A stretch of DNA of 64,000 bases, from contig CAWJZU010000042.1 in the NCBI GenBank assembly GCA_963847345.1, positions 124,001 through 188,000 on the forward strand. The letters are read 5' to 3'. Below are positions 37,078-45,243 of this stretch, in pieces (position 1 is the first letter of the stretch; the number at the start of each line of letters is the position of its first letter). This stretch comes from DATARH01 sp963847345. Lineage in GTDB: Bacteria > Pseudomonadota > Alphaproteobacteria > ATCC43930 > CGMCC-115725. The position numbers and the translations under genes were made by a program. The notes beneath the pieces are model-generated. The model saw nothing but the letters and a program-made list of their open reading frames with translations. It was not told the DNA's origin and ran no database searches.

Positions 37078-37512
37078 AATGGGAACTCCGAAGCGGGTTT
37101 CGGTCGCGCGGGCGGCCACGTTGATATGGTGCCGTTATTGCAAGCGCGGAGCAAGGCCGCGCGGCGGCTGCAGCGAGGCGGCAGAGATCGTGCCGGGCCG
37201 CCCGGCGACCCGACACAATCTCGGCTAATCACGTCCAACGGACAGACCGGTGTCTCCGCGGGTTACCTGGACGGCAGCAGACCGTCGGTCGGGCGGGCAC
37301 GCGTGGCCGCGACCCGTCGAGCTGCGATTTTCACCCGACGGCCTCGCGCAAACCGGAATTCGAAGCCGTCGGCTGAGCAGCGCCTCCAGCTCGTGATCCT
37401 CGCTCATGCGGCATCATATTGGCCCTCCTCCCCGCCGGGAATGCGCCGCGGCAGGTTCCGAACCGCAGCGAAACCCGTTACGATCGCACCGGACCTTTGC
37501 GGGGAGCCGGCG
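37078..37512. other. 435-bp divergent intergenic region, no gene supported
   Basis: Between the minus VOC gene and the plus LLM gene. A 60-codon minus frame (37225-37407) starts MSEDHELEALLSRRL but has no family match or clear ribosome site. No promoter consensus was found by eye. Confidence 0.4.
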
Positions 37513-38715
37513 ATGAGCGAGATCAATCTGCGGCACGGCATCTTTCTGCCGCCGTTTCATCCGAACGAGGAAAACCCGACCGCCTGCCTCGAGCGCGATC
37601 TCGATCTGATCGCGCATCTCGACAAGCTCGGCTTTCACGAGGCGTGGATCGGAGAGCATCATTCGGCCGGCTACGAGATCATCAGCTCGCCCGAGATCTT
37701 CATCGCCTTCGCTGCCGAACGCACCCGGCACATCCGCCTCGGCACCGGCGTCATCTCGCTGCCGTATCATCACCCGATGATGGTGGCCGATCGCATCGTG
37801 CAGCTCGACCACATGACGCGCGGCCGGGTCATGTTCGGCGCCGGGCCTGGGCTGCTCGCCTCGGACGCGATCATGATGGGCATCGACCCGATGACCCAGC
37901 GCGACCGCATGGCCGAGTCGCTCGACGCGATCCTGCGCCTGTTCCGCGGCGAGATCGTCACCGAGAAGACCGACTGGTACACGATGGAAGGGACGCGGCT
38001 ACACCTCTTGCCGTACACGAAGCCGCATCCCGAGGTCGCGGTGGTCAGCGCCGTCACGCCGTCGGGCGGCAGGCTTGCCGGCAAATACGATCTCAGCATG
38101 ATCTGCGTCGCCGCGACCAACCCGTTCGGCTATGACGCGCTGGCCTCAAACTGGCAGATCGCCTGCGATGTCGCGGCCGAGCACGGGCGCTCGATGGACG
38201 CGAACCGGCTGCGCCTTGTCGGCCCGATGCACATCGCCGAAACGCGCCAGAAGGCGTTCGAGAACGCGCGCTGGGGTTTCGAGCGCTATCTCGGGTATCT
38301 GAACAACAACCAGCCGCGCTTTATCGTGCCGAAGGGCGAGGACCCGCTCGAATGGTTCGTCGAGAACCGTTACGGCGTGTGCGGCACCCCGGACGACGCG
38401 ATCGCGCTGATCGAGCGGCTGCAGGACAAGCAGGGCGAGTTCGGCGTGTTTCTGCAGCAAGCGCACAACTGGGCCGATTTCGAGGCGACGAAGCGCTCCT
38501 ACGAACTTTACGCGCGCTACGTGATGCCGCATTTCAGCCAGGCGAACCGGCCGCGCGCGGCCTCATTCCAGTGGTGCGGCGACAACCGCGCCGAGTTCAG
38601 CGCCAAGCGCCAGGCCGCCGCCAAGGCGATGTTCGACAAGCACGAAGCCGAGCAGCGCGCACTGCGAGAGGGGAGCGCGACCGCGCGCCCGGCGCAGGGC
38701 CGCGAGGCCTGGTGA
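37513..38715 (+). CDS. LLM-class flavin-dependent oxidoreductase (luciferase-like)
   Basis: 400 residues in the bacterial luciferase TIM-barrel family (alkanal, nitrilotriacetate and similar monooxygenases). GFHEAWIGEHHSAGYEIISS, LGTGVISLPYHHPMMVADR and GRVMFGAGPGL are family blocks. ATG 37513 with GGGGAG upstream; upstream frame to 36355 is not conserved. FMN-linked activity on a small hydrophobic or aromatic substrate is likely; it needs a reductase partner elsewhere. Unbroken frame. It faces the VOC gene across 435 bp and may share the pathway. Confidence 0.92.
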   Translation: MSEINLRHGIFLPPFHPNEENPTACLERDLDLIAHLDKLGFHEAWIGEHHSAGYEIISSPEIFIAFAAERTRHIRLGTGVISLPYHHPMMVADRIVQLDHMTRGRVMFGAGPGLLASDAIMMGIDPMTQRDRMAESLDAILRLFRGEIVTEKTDWYTMEGTRLHLLPYTKPHPEVAVVSAVTPSGGRLAGKYDLSMICVAATNPFGYDALASNWQIACDVAAEHGRSMDANRLRLVGPMHIAETRQKAFENARWGFERYLGYLNNNQPRFIVPKGEDPLEWFVENRYGVCGTPDDAIALIERLQDKQGEFGVFLQQAHNWADFEATKRSYELYARYVMPHFSQANRPRAASFQWCGDNRAEFSAKRQAAAKAMFDKHEAEQRALREGSATARPAQGREAW

Positions 38716-39035
38716 CCGGGAAGGGGAGGGCGGTTGGCGGAGGCGAATTCCCTGCTAGCAGGGAATTTGCTCGCTGCGGCCCCGGAGTTTATCAGATTTC
38801 CTGGTGATGACAGAGGGTTAGGAGCGGTTACCCTGTGCTACGAACAGGGAAACCGGCGGACACGAACAGCGATTTCCTGCAAACGGAGCAGGGAATATCA
38901 GCGAACGCATCGCCGTGCCTTCATCCCGTATCGACCGGGCGCAGTATAGAAGGCGATTGCGGCAATTTTTATGTCGTCAGCCGGCAGCGCCTGTCACGAT
39001 GACCGGTCCGGGTCTTGGTCGGTCATGAGACCAAT
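38716..39035. repeat. Intergenic repeat remnants with a perfect 22-bp palindrome
   Basis: The palindrome is at 38746-38767 (half-site AATTCCCTGCT, perfectly self-complementary). CAGGGAAACC, CAGGGAATATC and GCGATTGCGGCAATTTT follow at about 38846-38970. Similar fragments occur at 8360-8545, so this is a second decayed copy of the same dispersed element. No gene is supported here. Confidence 0.5.
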
Positions 39036-39067
39036 AAAGAAAATCGGCGGCCCGAGAGCCGCCGATT
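39036..39067 (-). terminator. Rho-independent terminator of the PEP-CTERM gene
   Basis: On the minus strand AATCGGCGGC (complement of 39058-39067) pairs perfectly with GCCGCCGATT across a 6-nt loop and is followed by TTTTCTTT (39036-39043 on the complement). It lies 18 bp past the stop at 39085. Confidence 0.85.
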
Positions 39068-39084
39068 CTTCTGCGTGGGACTAC

Positions 39085-39846
39085 TTACGACCGCTTGCGG
39101 CGACGAAGGAGGCCAAAGCCGATCAACGCACCACCGAGGAGCGCCAAGCTGGCTGGCTCCGGCACAGTAGGCGTGCAACCGGACGTGCACGTCCCTTCTA
39201 CGAAGGTATCGGGACCGGTCCCGAACGAGAAGGTCGCGGCTATTACCGTCGTATCCGGCGTGATGCCCCCTAAATTCAGGGTGAACGTGCCTGGACCGAT
39301 GACCGAGGGATTGAAGTTGGTGATGCTCGCATTCGAATTGGCGTAGCTTCCCCCATCGGCCACGAACGGCAAGATCATCTGGCTCGGCTGACCTCCTCCA
39401 ATGACTTCCAGCGTGACATCGCCGCCGCTGACCGTGTACTGGCCGCCGCCCACGCCGAGCCAGCGGTCTGGCGAGCCGGCTATATAGGTCACGACGCCGG
39501 GGGTGGTACCGTTGACGTCGCCAAGCTGCCCCGAAGCGCTGGAGCTGCCTACTGTGCCTGCGTCGTTGCTCAATGTGAACGTAATGTCGCTTAGAGCTTG
39601 CCCGGCACTGCGAAGATCACCGGGAGCCAGCGTATTTGTCAGGGTAACGATAATCTGGCCGTTGGTGGTCGTAAAATCGGCGGTCGCAGACAGCGCTTCG
39701 GCCGCGTTCATACTGTTTGTCCCGCTTGCCGAATAGGTGATCACTGCGGCATAGGCGCTCGGGACCGCGCCAAACAACGAAGCTGCGAACGCGCTGGCAA
39801 TGACTAGGGTGGTGACAGCCCCTGATTTTCTCGTGTAGCGCGTCAT
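39085..39846 (-). CDS. PEP-CTERM sorting domain protein (paralogue A)
   Basis: 253 residues. Signal peptide about 1-34 (ending PSAYAAV), a beta-rich Ser/Thr/Gly body with ITFTLSNDAGTVGSSS and GVVTYIAGSPDRWLG, a cysteine pair in GTCTSGCTPT, then VPEPASLALLGGALIGFG and LLRRRKRS. The last parts form the PEP-CTERM signal. Its body is closely similar to paralogue B (40312-41070), including the CTSGC pair; I cannot name the domain. ATG 39846 with AGAGGA upstream. A sigma-54 promoter and three TGTC-N9-GACA sites lie upstream and a strong terminator downstream. Confidence 0.91.
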   Translation of the reverse strand: MTRYTRKSGAVTTLVIASAFAASLFGAVPSAYAAVITYSASGTNSMNAAEALSATADFTTTNGQIIVTLTNTLAPGDLRSAGQALSDITFTLSNDAGTVGSSSASGQLGDVNGTTPGVVTYIAGSPDRWLGVGGGQYTVSGGDVTLEVIGGGQPSQMILPFVADGGSYANSNASITNFNPSVIGPGTFTLNLGGITPDTTVIAATFSFGTGPDTFVEGTCTSGCTPTVPEPASLALLGGALIGFGLLRRRKRS

Positions 39847-39890
39847 TTACATATTTCCTCTGTTACGCGTCGCATTACGTCACAGAGGAG

Positions 39891-39905
39891 GCACATCCCG
39901 TGCCA
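39891..39905 (-). promoter_or_regulatory. Sigma-54 promoter of PEP-CTERM paralogue A
   Basis: Minus-strand TGGCACGGGATGTGC: GG and GC elements are 10 bp apart, one mismatch (GTGC for TTGC) from consensus. It ends 45 bp before the ATG at 39846. Confidence 0.78.
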
Positions 39906-39992
39906 GCAGCTCGGGTACTTCGGAAATTGATTAATTATCAAAGGTTTAGGAAAATTGACGCCGAACGCGAGCCAAGATAAGGTCGCAAGAGT

Positions 39993-40243
39993 TGTCAGAA
40001 ATTCCGACGCTCTTGAAGCCGCTCCGCCGCTGTATAGAAAAATCTCGGATGATGGGGGAGCCGCAGAAACCCGAGGTTAACCTATAGATTTCCGACAGAC
40101 CGGCCAAAACTGCCCTATGTCAATATTACCGACACTCCTGGGGCACGCAGGTTTAACTTGGCGTAACCGAACGGTCGAAGCCGGCGCCTTGCCAGCGTTT
40201 GCGTGCGATCGGGGCGGCCGGTCGGGTGTCAAAATTCCCGACA
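39993..40243. promoter_or_regulatory. Three TGTC-N9-GACA activator sites upstream of paralogue A
   Basis: 17-bp near-palindromes at 39993-40009 (TGTCAGAAATTCCGACG), 40118-40134 (TGTCAATATTACCGACA) and 40227-40243 (TGTCAAAATTCCCGACA). They lie about 90-340 bp upstream of the sigma-54 promoter, the usual place for enhancer-binding proteins. A half-site TTTCCGACA is at about 40089. The remainder of the 465-bp gap (39847-40311) shows no gene. Confidence 0.7.
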
Positions 40244-40311
40244 GGTGCCCCAATCTTAGGATAGACCGTCCCGCAACTTGGATCAGGCGGATTGGCACGG
40301 CCGAAAACCAG

Positions 40312-41070
40312 TCACACCTGCCTGCGGCGGCGCATGATCCCGAGGCTGGCCAATGCGGTGCCGAGCAACGCCAGACTGGCGGGCTCCGGAACCGTTGTGC
40401 AGCCTGACGTGCACGTGCCGATCAGGGGGTGCAGTTCCGGGTTGGTGCCAAACGAAAAATTCGCGGCTGTTATCGTCGTTGCCGCTGTGACGCCCGCCAG
40501 ATCCAGCTCGAGCGTAGCAGGCCCGATCACGTAGGGGTTGAAGTTTTTTACGCCATTATTGGCGGCGGTGTATCGTCCTCCGTTCGCGATGAACGGCAGG
40601 ATCAGCTGGCTGGGCATTCCGTCTCCGAGCACCTCGAACGTCACGTCGTCACCGGAGACCGACAGATGGCCAGCGGCAATCCAACGACTCGGCGAGCCGG
40701 ACACATAGGTCACCACGCCTGGGGTGGGGTTGCCGGAGACGTTGCCCCTCTGCCCCGCGGCCGTTTTGGTACCGAGGACCCCCGCGTCGTTGCTCAACGT
40801 GAAGATGAGATCGCTGACACCCTGTCCGGAGCTTTTGACTTGAGACGTCATCAGGTCGTTCGACAGAACGATCTGAATGTGACCGGCGCTCGTCGTGAAG
40901 GTGGCGGACGCCGCCGCCGGGTTGCTGGCACTTTCGGGACTTGGCCCTGATGCCGACCAGGTCATCACCGCGGCGTCGGCGCTTGGGGCCCCGCCGAGCA
41001 GCGAGGCCGCGAATGCGCCGGCAACCGCCAGAGTGGCGGCGGTTGGCAAACCTCTTTGATTGCGTGACAT
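40312..41070 (-). CDS. PEP-CTERM sorting domain protein (paralogue B)
   Basis: 252 residues with the same plan as paralogue A: signal peptide (about 1-34, ending PSADAAV), body with LIFTLSNDAGVLGTKT and GVVTYVSGSPSRWIA, CTSGCTT, and a sorting signal VPEPASLALLGTALASLG then MRRRRQV. Tandem to A, same strand, so a gene duplication is likely. ATG 41070 after AGAGGTAAAA. It has its own sigma-54 promoter and two 17-bp sites. It is exported, and its role with exopolysaccharide is inference from the sorting system. Confidence 0.91.
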   Translation of the reverse strand: MSRNQRGLPTAATLAVAGAFAASLLGGAPSADAAVMTWSASGPSPESASNPAAASATFTTSAGHIQIVLSNDLMTSQVKSSGQGVSDLIFTLSNDAGVLGTKTAAGQRGNVSGNPTPGVVTYVSGSPSRWIAAGHLSVSGDDVTFEVLGDGMPSQLILPFIANGGRYTAANNGVKNFNPYVIGPATLELDLAGVTAATTITAANFSFGTNPELHPLIGTCTSGCTTVPEPASLALLGTALASLGIMRRRRQV

Positions 41071-41117
41071 TTACTATTTTACCTCTAAGTTTAAGATGAT
41101 AAGACAACCGATAATAT

Positions 41118-41132
41118 GCATTCTACGTGCCA
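41118..41132 (-). promoter_or_regulatory. Sigma-54 promoter of PEP-CTERM paralogue B
   Basis: Minus-strand TGGCACGTAGAATGC: perfect -24 element and GC at -12 with the required 10-bp spacing. It ends 48 bp before the ATG at 41070. Confidence 0.82.
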
Positions 41133-41217
41133 GATGTCCGGGAGGACCACAGGCCCACGATTTTTCAGTTATTTAGAAGGCATCGCGATTTGCGCGAGAC
41201 GAGAACCAGGCGCAAAG

Positions 41218-41358
41218 TGTCAAGACTTCCGACACCCGTGTTTCCTTAGCCTGACGTCTCGCAGGTCAAACTGAAGTGCCAAAACGGCAAAAAATCCGCA
41301 CCAATACTGTCAATTCAATAAGACTTTGCAAGGAATCTTGCTGTCAATTTTTCCGACA
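41218..41358. promoter_or_regulatory. Two TGTC-N9-GACA activator sites upstream of paralogue B
   Basis: Sites at 41218-41234 (TGTCAAGACTTCCGACA) and 41342-41358 (TGTCAATTTTTCCGACA), about 86 and 210 bp upstream of the promoter. The consensus with the other three is TGTCAANNTTNCCGACA. The rest of the 453-bp gap (41071-41523) is AT-rich for this genome and holds no gene that I can support. Confidence 0.72.
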
Positions 41359-41523
41359 AGCCAGACTACATTAACCTTAATTATGACGATCGGACATACA
41401 TTGTGGATGCTTCGTTTTTATTTACCAAACGATCTTTAAAAGTTAAGCATTTGCGGCCGGCGGCGGATAGGCCGATGTCGATCAGTTCAGCTCGATAGGC
41501 GCACGCGCAGCGTTCATGCCGCG

Positions 41524-42414
41524 TCAAACCCTGCCGTTCCTCGCTCCACCGCGTGTCAGCGAGAACGTGCGAGCTCGCTGTAGCCGATCAGTGCGGATGC
41601 CGAGATCGGCGAGACGCCGCCGCACCGCTGGGCTGAGCAGGGCGGACAACTCGTCTTCGTGCCGATAACCCGGCATCGCCGCCGCCAGGGCCGGGGGCGT
41701 TCGGCTTGCCGGGTGGAGATAGATTTCGCTGTCCCCCGCCGGCAGGTGCGGCAGCAGCCGCAGAATTCGCTGCTCGACCATCGCGCCGCTCCAGGCGATG
41801 CCGAAGACATGATCGTTCATCGCCAGCCCGGCGCGGCGGAGGCGGCGCCGCAGCGTCGCGACAGCCGGCTGATAGGCCGAGGTCCGGTAGCGCTCGTCCG
41901 GGAAGGCGGCGCGCAATGAAGCGGCCGGCTCGGCCGGCAGGCGAACCGCGCGCATGCCGTATTCGCGGCCGATTTCGACGAGCAGACGCGCGACCGTCGG
42001 ATGCAGATGCATGTGCTTGTGCGCGTTGACATGGTCGAGCGCGAGCCCGGTTGCGCGAAACGCCTCGAATTGCGCGCGGATTTCCGCGGCGAGCCGGGCC
42101 CGAATGCCGGGCGAAAAAAAATAGCGCAGCGCGGCCCGGGTCTGGTGGGGGTCGAAGCGACCGTCGCGCCGCACCAGCCGGCCGAGTTCAGCCGGCGGCA
42201 ATGCCGGCTCGCCGTCGATCAGGACAAGGTGCAGGCCGACCCGAAGCTGCCGCAGACGACGGGCCCGCGCGACGGCATCGGCCGCGGCCGGCGCGGCGAC
42301 CATCAGGCTCGCGCAGGTCAGGATGCCGTCGCGGCACGCGGTCTCGACGGCCTCGTTGATCGCGGTGTCGCGGCCGAAATCATCGGCGCAGACGATCAGC
42401 CGCCGCTCCGCCAT
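41524..42414 (-). CDS. hpnK: Hopanoid biosynthesis-associated deacetylase (ChbG family)
   Basis: 296 residues of the ChbG/YdjC fold. LIVCADDFGRDTAINEAVE provides the metal-binding Asp-Asp pair, VGLHLVLIDGEPALP and DHVNAHKHMHLHPTVARLL the histidines. HpnK removes the acetyl group from N-acetylglucosaminyl-bacteriohopanetetrol, giving the glucosaminyl form. It is the last gene of the minus-strand hpnI-hpnJ-hpnK run, 18 bp after hpnJ. Start at ATG 42414 (MAERRLIVCADDFG). Unbroken frame. Confidence 0.92.
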   Translation of the reverse strand: MAERRLIVCADDFGRDTAINEAVETACRDGILTCASLMVAAPAAADAVARARRLRQLRVGLHLVLIDGEPALPPAELGRLVRRDGRFDPHQTRAALRYFFSPGIRARLAAEIRAQFEAFRATGLALDHVNAHKHMHLHPTVARLLVEIGREYGMRAVRLPAEPAASLRAAFPDERYRTSAYQPAVATLRRRLRRAGLAMNDHVFGIAWSGAMVEQRILRLLPHLPAGDSEIYLHPASRTPPALAAAMPGYRHEDELSALLSPAVRRRLADLGIRTDRLQRARTFSLTRGGARNGRV

Positions 42415-42432
42415 TTCGTGATGATGGCGCGG

Positions 42433-43860
42433 TCAGCCGGCCATTTCGCGCTGGCGCAGGAACTGGAAGAACTCGACCCCCTCGCGCAGCCGGCGGCGCA
42501 TCATCTGCGGGCTTTTGACCATCTCGGCCACCAGCGAAGCGATCTTCTGGCGGCGGAAATAGAACCGCCGGTAAAAGGTTTCGAGCGACTGGAAGATTTC
42601 GGTGTGGCTCAGATGCGGATAGTGCAGCGGCGCGATCTGCACGCCGTGATCGTCGATCAGTTCGGCATTGGCGATGTCGAGCCACCCCTGATCGACCGCC
42701 TGACGATACAATTCGGTGCCGGGATAGGGGGCGGCGAGCGACACCTGGATCGTGTGCGGATTGATCTCGGCGGCGAAACGGATCGTCTCCTCGATGGTCT
42801 CCCTCGTCTCGCCGGGCAGCCCGAGAATGAAGGTGCCGTGGATCGTGATGCCGAGTTCGTGGCAGTCCTTTGTAAAGCGGCGCGCGATGTCGATGCGCAT
42901 ACCCTTTTTTATATTGTTGAGGATTTGCTGGTTGCCGGTTTCGTAGCCGACCAGCAGCAGCCGCAAGCCGTTGTCGCGCAGGATTTCGAGTGTCGCGCGC
43001 GGCACGTTGGCCTTGGCGTTGCAAGACCAGGTGACCCCGAGCTTGCCGAGTTCGCGGGCGATCGCCTCGGCGCGGGGACGGTCGTCGGTGAACGTGTCGT
43101 CGTCGAAAAAGAACTCCTTCACCTGCGGAAAATACGCTTTCGCGAGGCGGATTTCCTCGATCACGTGAGCGACGCTGCGCACCCGGTAGCGATGTCCGCC
43201 GACCGTCTGAGGCCATAGGCAGAACGTGCATTTCGACCGGCAGCCGCGTCCGGTGTAGAGCGACAGATACGGGTGCTTCAGATAGCCGATGAAGTAATCC
43301 TCGACCCGCAGGTCGCGCTTGTAGACTTCGGTGACGAATGGCAGAAGGTCCATGTCCTCGAGCACCGGGCGTGCCCGGTTGTGCGCAACGCTGCCGGCGC
43401 CGTCTCGATAGCTCAGCCCGTCGATCTCGGAGAACTTGCGCCCCTCGGCGACGTCGCGACAGGTGAAATCGAACTCCTCGCGGGCCACGAAATCGATCGC
43501 GCGCGACCCGGCGAGGCCCGCTTCCGGTTCGACCGCGACCTTGGCCCCGACCAGCCCGATCTTGAGCCGTGGGTTGGCGTCCTTCAGCGCCTCGGCGATC
43601 TTCACATCGGAGGCGAAGGACGGGGTCGAGGTATGCATCACGACCAGCTCGTAGTCGCCGGCGAGCGGCAGCACGTCGTCGAGCCGCAGCCGCGCCGGCG
43701 GGGCATCGATCAGCCGGCTGCCCGGCACCAGAGCAGCAGGCTGCGCCAGCCAGGTCGGGTACCAGAACGACCGTATCTCCCGCCGCGCCTGATAGCGCGA
43801 GCCGGCACCGCCATCGAAACCGTCGAACGACGGCGGGTGCAGAAACAGCGTTTTCATCAT
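42433..43860 (-). CDS. hpnJ: Hopanoid biosynthesis-associated radical SAM protein
   Basis: 475 residues. The cobalamin-binding-like N-terminal domain (MKTLFLHPPSFDGFDGG) is followed by a radical SAM core with C-x3-C-x2-C in TGRGCRSKCTFCLWP. HpnJ is needed to convert glucosaminyl-bacteriohopanetetrol to the cyclitol ether, with ring contraction. Also visible are TFILGLPGETRETIEETI and LAAPYPGTELY, both common to this class. Tandem ATGs at 43860/43857 overlap the hpnI stop, so translation is coupled. Confidence 0.94.
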   Translation of the reverse strand: MMKTLFLHPPSFDGFDGGAGSRYQARREIRSFWYPTWLAQPAALVPGSRLIDAPPARLRLDDVLPLAGDYELVVMHTSTPSFASDVKIAEALKDANPRLKIGLVGAKVAVEPEAGLAGSRAIDFVAREEFDFTCRDVAEGRKFSEIDGLSYRDGAGSVAHNRARPVLEDMDLLPFVTEVYKRDLRVEDYFIGYLKHPYLSLYTGRGCRSKCTFCLWPQTVGGHRYRVRSVAHVIEEIRLAKAYFPQVKEFFFDDDTFTDDRPRAEAIARELGKLGVTWSCNAKANVPRATLEILRDNGLRLLLVGYETGNQQILNNIKKGMRIDIARRFTKDCHELGITIHGTFILGLPGETRETIEETIRFAAEINPHTIQVSLAAPYPGTELYRQAVDQGWLDIANAELIDDHGVQIAPLHYPHLSHTEIFQSLETFYRRFYFRRQKIASLVAEMVKSPQMMRRRLREGVEFFQFLRQREMAG

Positions 43861-45005
43861 GCGGCCCTGTCCCCTTCGATGCGCATGTGCCCATCGGGCT
43901 CGATGCGAAGCAGCCGTTCGCCCCACTGAACCCGGCGGCCGCAGAAGCTACTCAGAAACACGGCAAACGACAAAGCATCGCGCAGCGGCAGCAGCCACAG
44001 GCCGCGCCGCGGCAGGTCGAGCCAGCGTGCCATCGCCGCCGCGGACGCCCACCGGAGCAGCAGCGCCAGCACGACGGCGCACCAGGCGACAATACCCGAG
44101 CCGAATAAGGCGGCGCCGAGTGCGGTCAGCACCACCGTGTGCGTCGTCACCGAACCGGCAAACCCGGCCGGAGCCATCAGGCGCGTGGTGCGCGCCCAGC
44201 GCAGCTCATGCCGCCACAAACCGCTGAGCGAGGCCTCGCTGACCCGATTTTCCACGACATAAGGCGACAAAACGATTTCGAGCCCGAGCTCGCGCACCGC
44301 GGTGCCCATCCGGTGGTCGTCGGCCAGCTCGTCGCGCACCCGCGCAAAACCGCCGATCCGGTCCAGCACGTCGCGGCGCAGCGCGATCGTCGCGCCGAAG
44401 CAGCCGCCGCCGACCTGAATCGCGTCGCCGACTATTGCCCCAGGCAAAAAGGAGAAGTTGATCTGCATCGCCGCCAGGCGCGACCACAACCCCCCGGCCG
44501 CGACTCCCTTGTACACGCAGGTCACGAGGCCGGTCTCGGGGCGGGCGAGCGGTTCGGTGATGATCGGCAGGTAGTGGCGATCGACCCGCATGTCGCTGTC
44601 GGCCAGCACGATCCATTGGTGACGCGAAGCGGGCAGCATGTTTTCCAGGTTGGCGACCTTGAGATTGCTGCCCCTGACGCGCGAATTGACAACCAGCGCG
44701 ATGTCGCGATCGGGCCGGTCGCGAATCAGGGCGCGCGCGACCGCCAGGGCGCTATCGCCCGGATCCCGAACCCCGAGCACGAGCTGCACCGCCGGATAGT
44801 CCTGGTCGGCGAACGAGCGCAGATTGTCGGACAAGCCGGGCTCGGCGCCATGCAGCGGCTTCAGCACCGAAACGGGCGGATGGTAGGCGCGCGTTCCACC
44901 CGGCAAGTTGAACGGCCGCCGCGAAAAGCGCCGCACCGCGAGCGTGGCCGCGGCCAGGTAGCCCCACGCCACTAGCAGCACCGCCGCGAAGCAGACAGCG
45001 CTCAT
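43857..45005 (-). CDS. hpnI: Hopanoid biosynthesis-associated glycosyltransferase
   Basis: 382 residues: one N-terminal membrane helix (about 3-23), a GT2-type domain and two or three C-terminal membrane helices. PPVSVLKPLHGAEPGLSDNL, VLADSDMRVDRHYL (DxD motif) and the QINFSFLPGAIVGDAIQVGG and LADDHRMGTAVRELG blocks are those of ceramide-glucosyltransferase-like HpnI, which adds N-acetylglucosamine to bacteriohopanetetrol. ATG 45005; first gene of the hpnIJK run. No squalene-hopene cyclase or hpnH/G in the window. Confidence 0.93.
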   Translation of the reverse strand: MSAVCFAAVLLVAWGYLAAATLAVRRFSRRPFNLPGGTRAYHPPVSVLKPLHGAEPGLSDNLRSFADQDYPAVQLVLGVRDPGDSALAVARALIRDRPDRDIALVVNSRVRGSNLKVANLENMLPASRHQWIVLADSDMRVDRHYLPIITEPLARPETGLVTCVYKGVAAGGLWSRLAAMQINFSFLPGAIVGDAIQVGGGCFGATIALRRDVLDRIGGFARVRDELADDHRMGTAVRELGLEIVLSPYVVENRVSEASLSGLWRHELRWARTTRLMAPAGFAGSVTTHTVVLTALGAALFGSGIVAWCAVVLALLLRWASAAAMARWLDLPRRGLWLLPLRDALSFAVFLSSFCGRRVQWGERLLRIEPDGHMRIEGDRAA

Positions 45006-45180
45006 CGGCGATCCGTCCCGATGCACGTTCGGCCGACGCGACGTGTCGTGACCGATACGCTGCCAACGAGACCGCACCCGTCGCCCCGATCGGCGAAGCC
45101 TCCCGCTCGCGCCCTGATCATCGTTCCTTTTTCAATCCGAGCCTGCCGCGTACGCCGGTGTGCCGATCGACGTCAAGAAT

Positions 45181-45218
45181 ATAAAAACCGTTTCGGCTTC
45201 CGGTCGTCCGAAGCCGGA
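45181..45218 (-). terminator. Terminator downstream of the acyl-CoA dehydrogenase gene
   Basis: CGGCTTC (45194-45200) pairs with GAAGCCG (45210-45216), extended by a further pair. On the minus strand the stem is followed by ACGGTTTTTATATT. It lies 26 bp past the stop at 45244. Confidence 0.75.
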
Positions 45219-45243
45219 ATCGTCCTCTTGGAATCGAATTTTG

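Noticed and set aside
37225..37407. 60-codon minus frame starting MSEDHELEALL
   Set aside because: No family match, no clear ribosome binding site and no support from context.
36355..37512. N-terminal extension of the LLM gene by 386 codons
   Set aside because: It is antisense to the VOC gene; the family N-terminus and ribosome site are at 37513.
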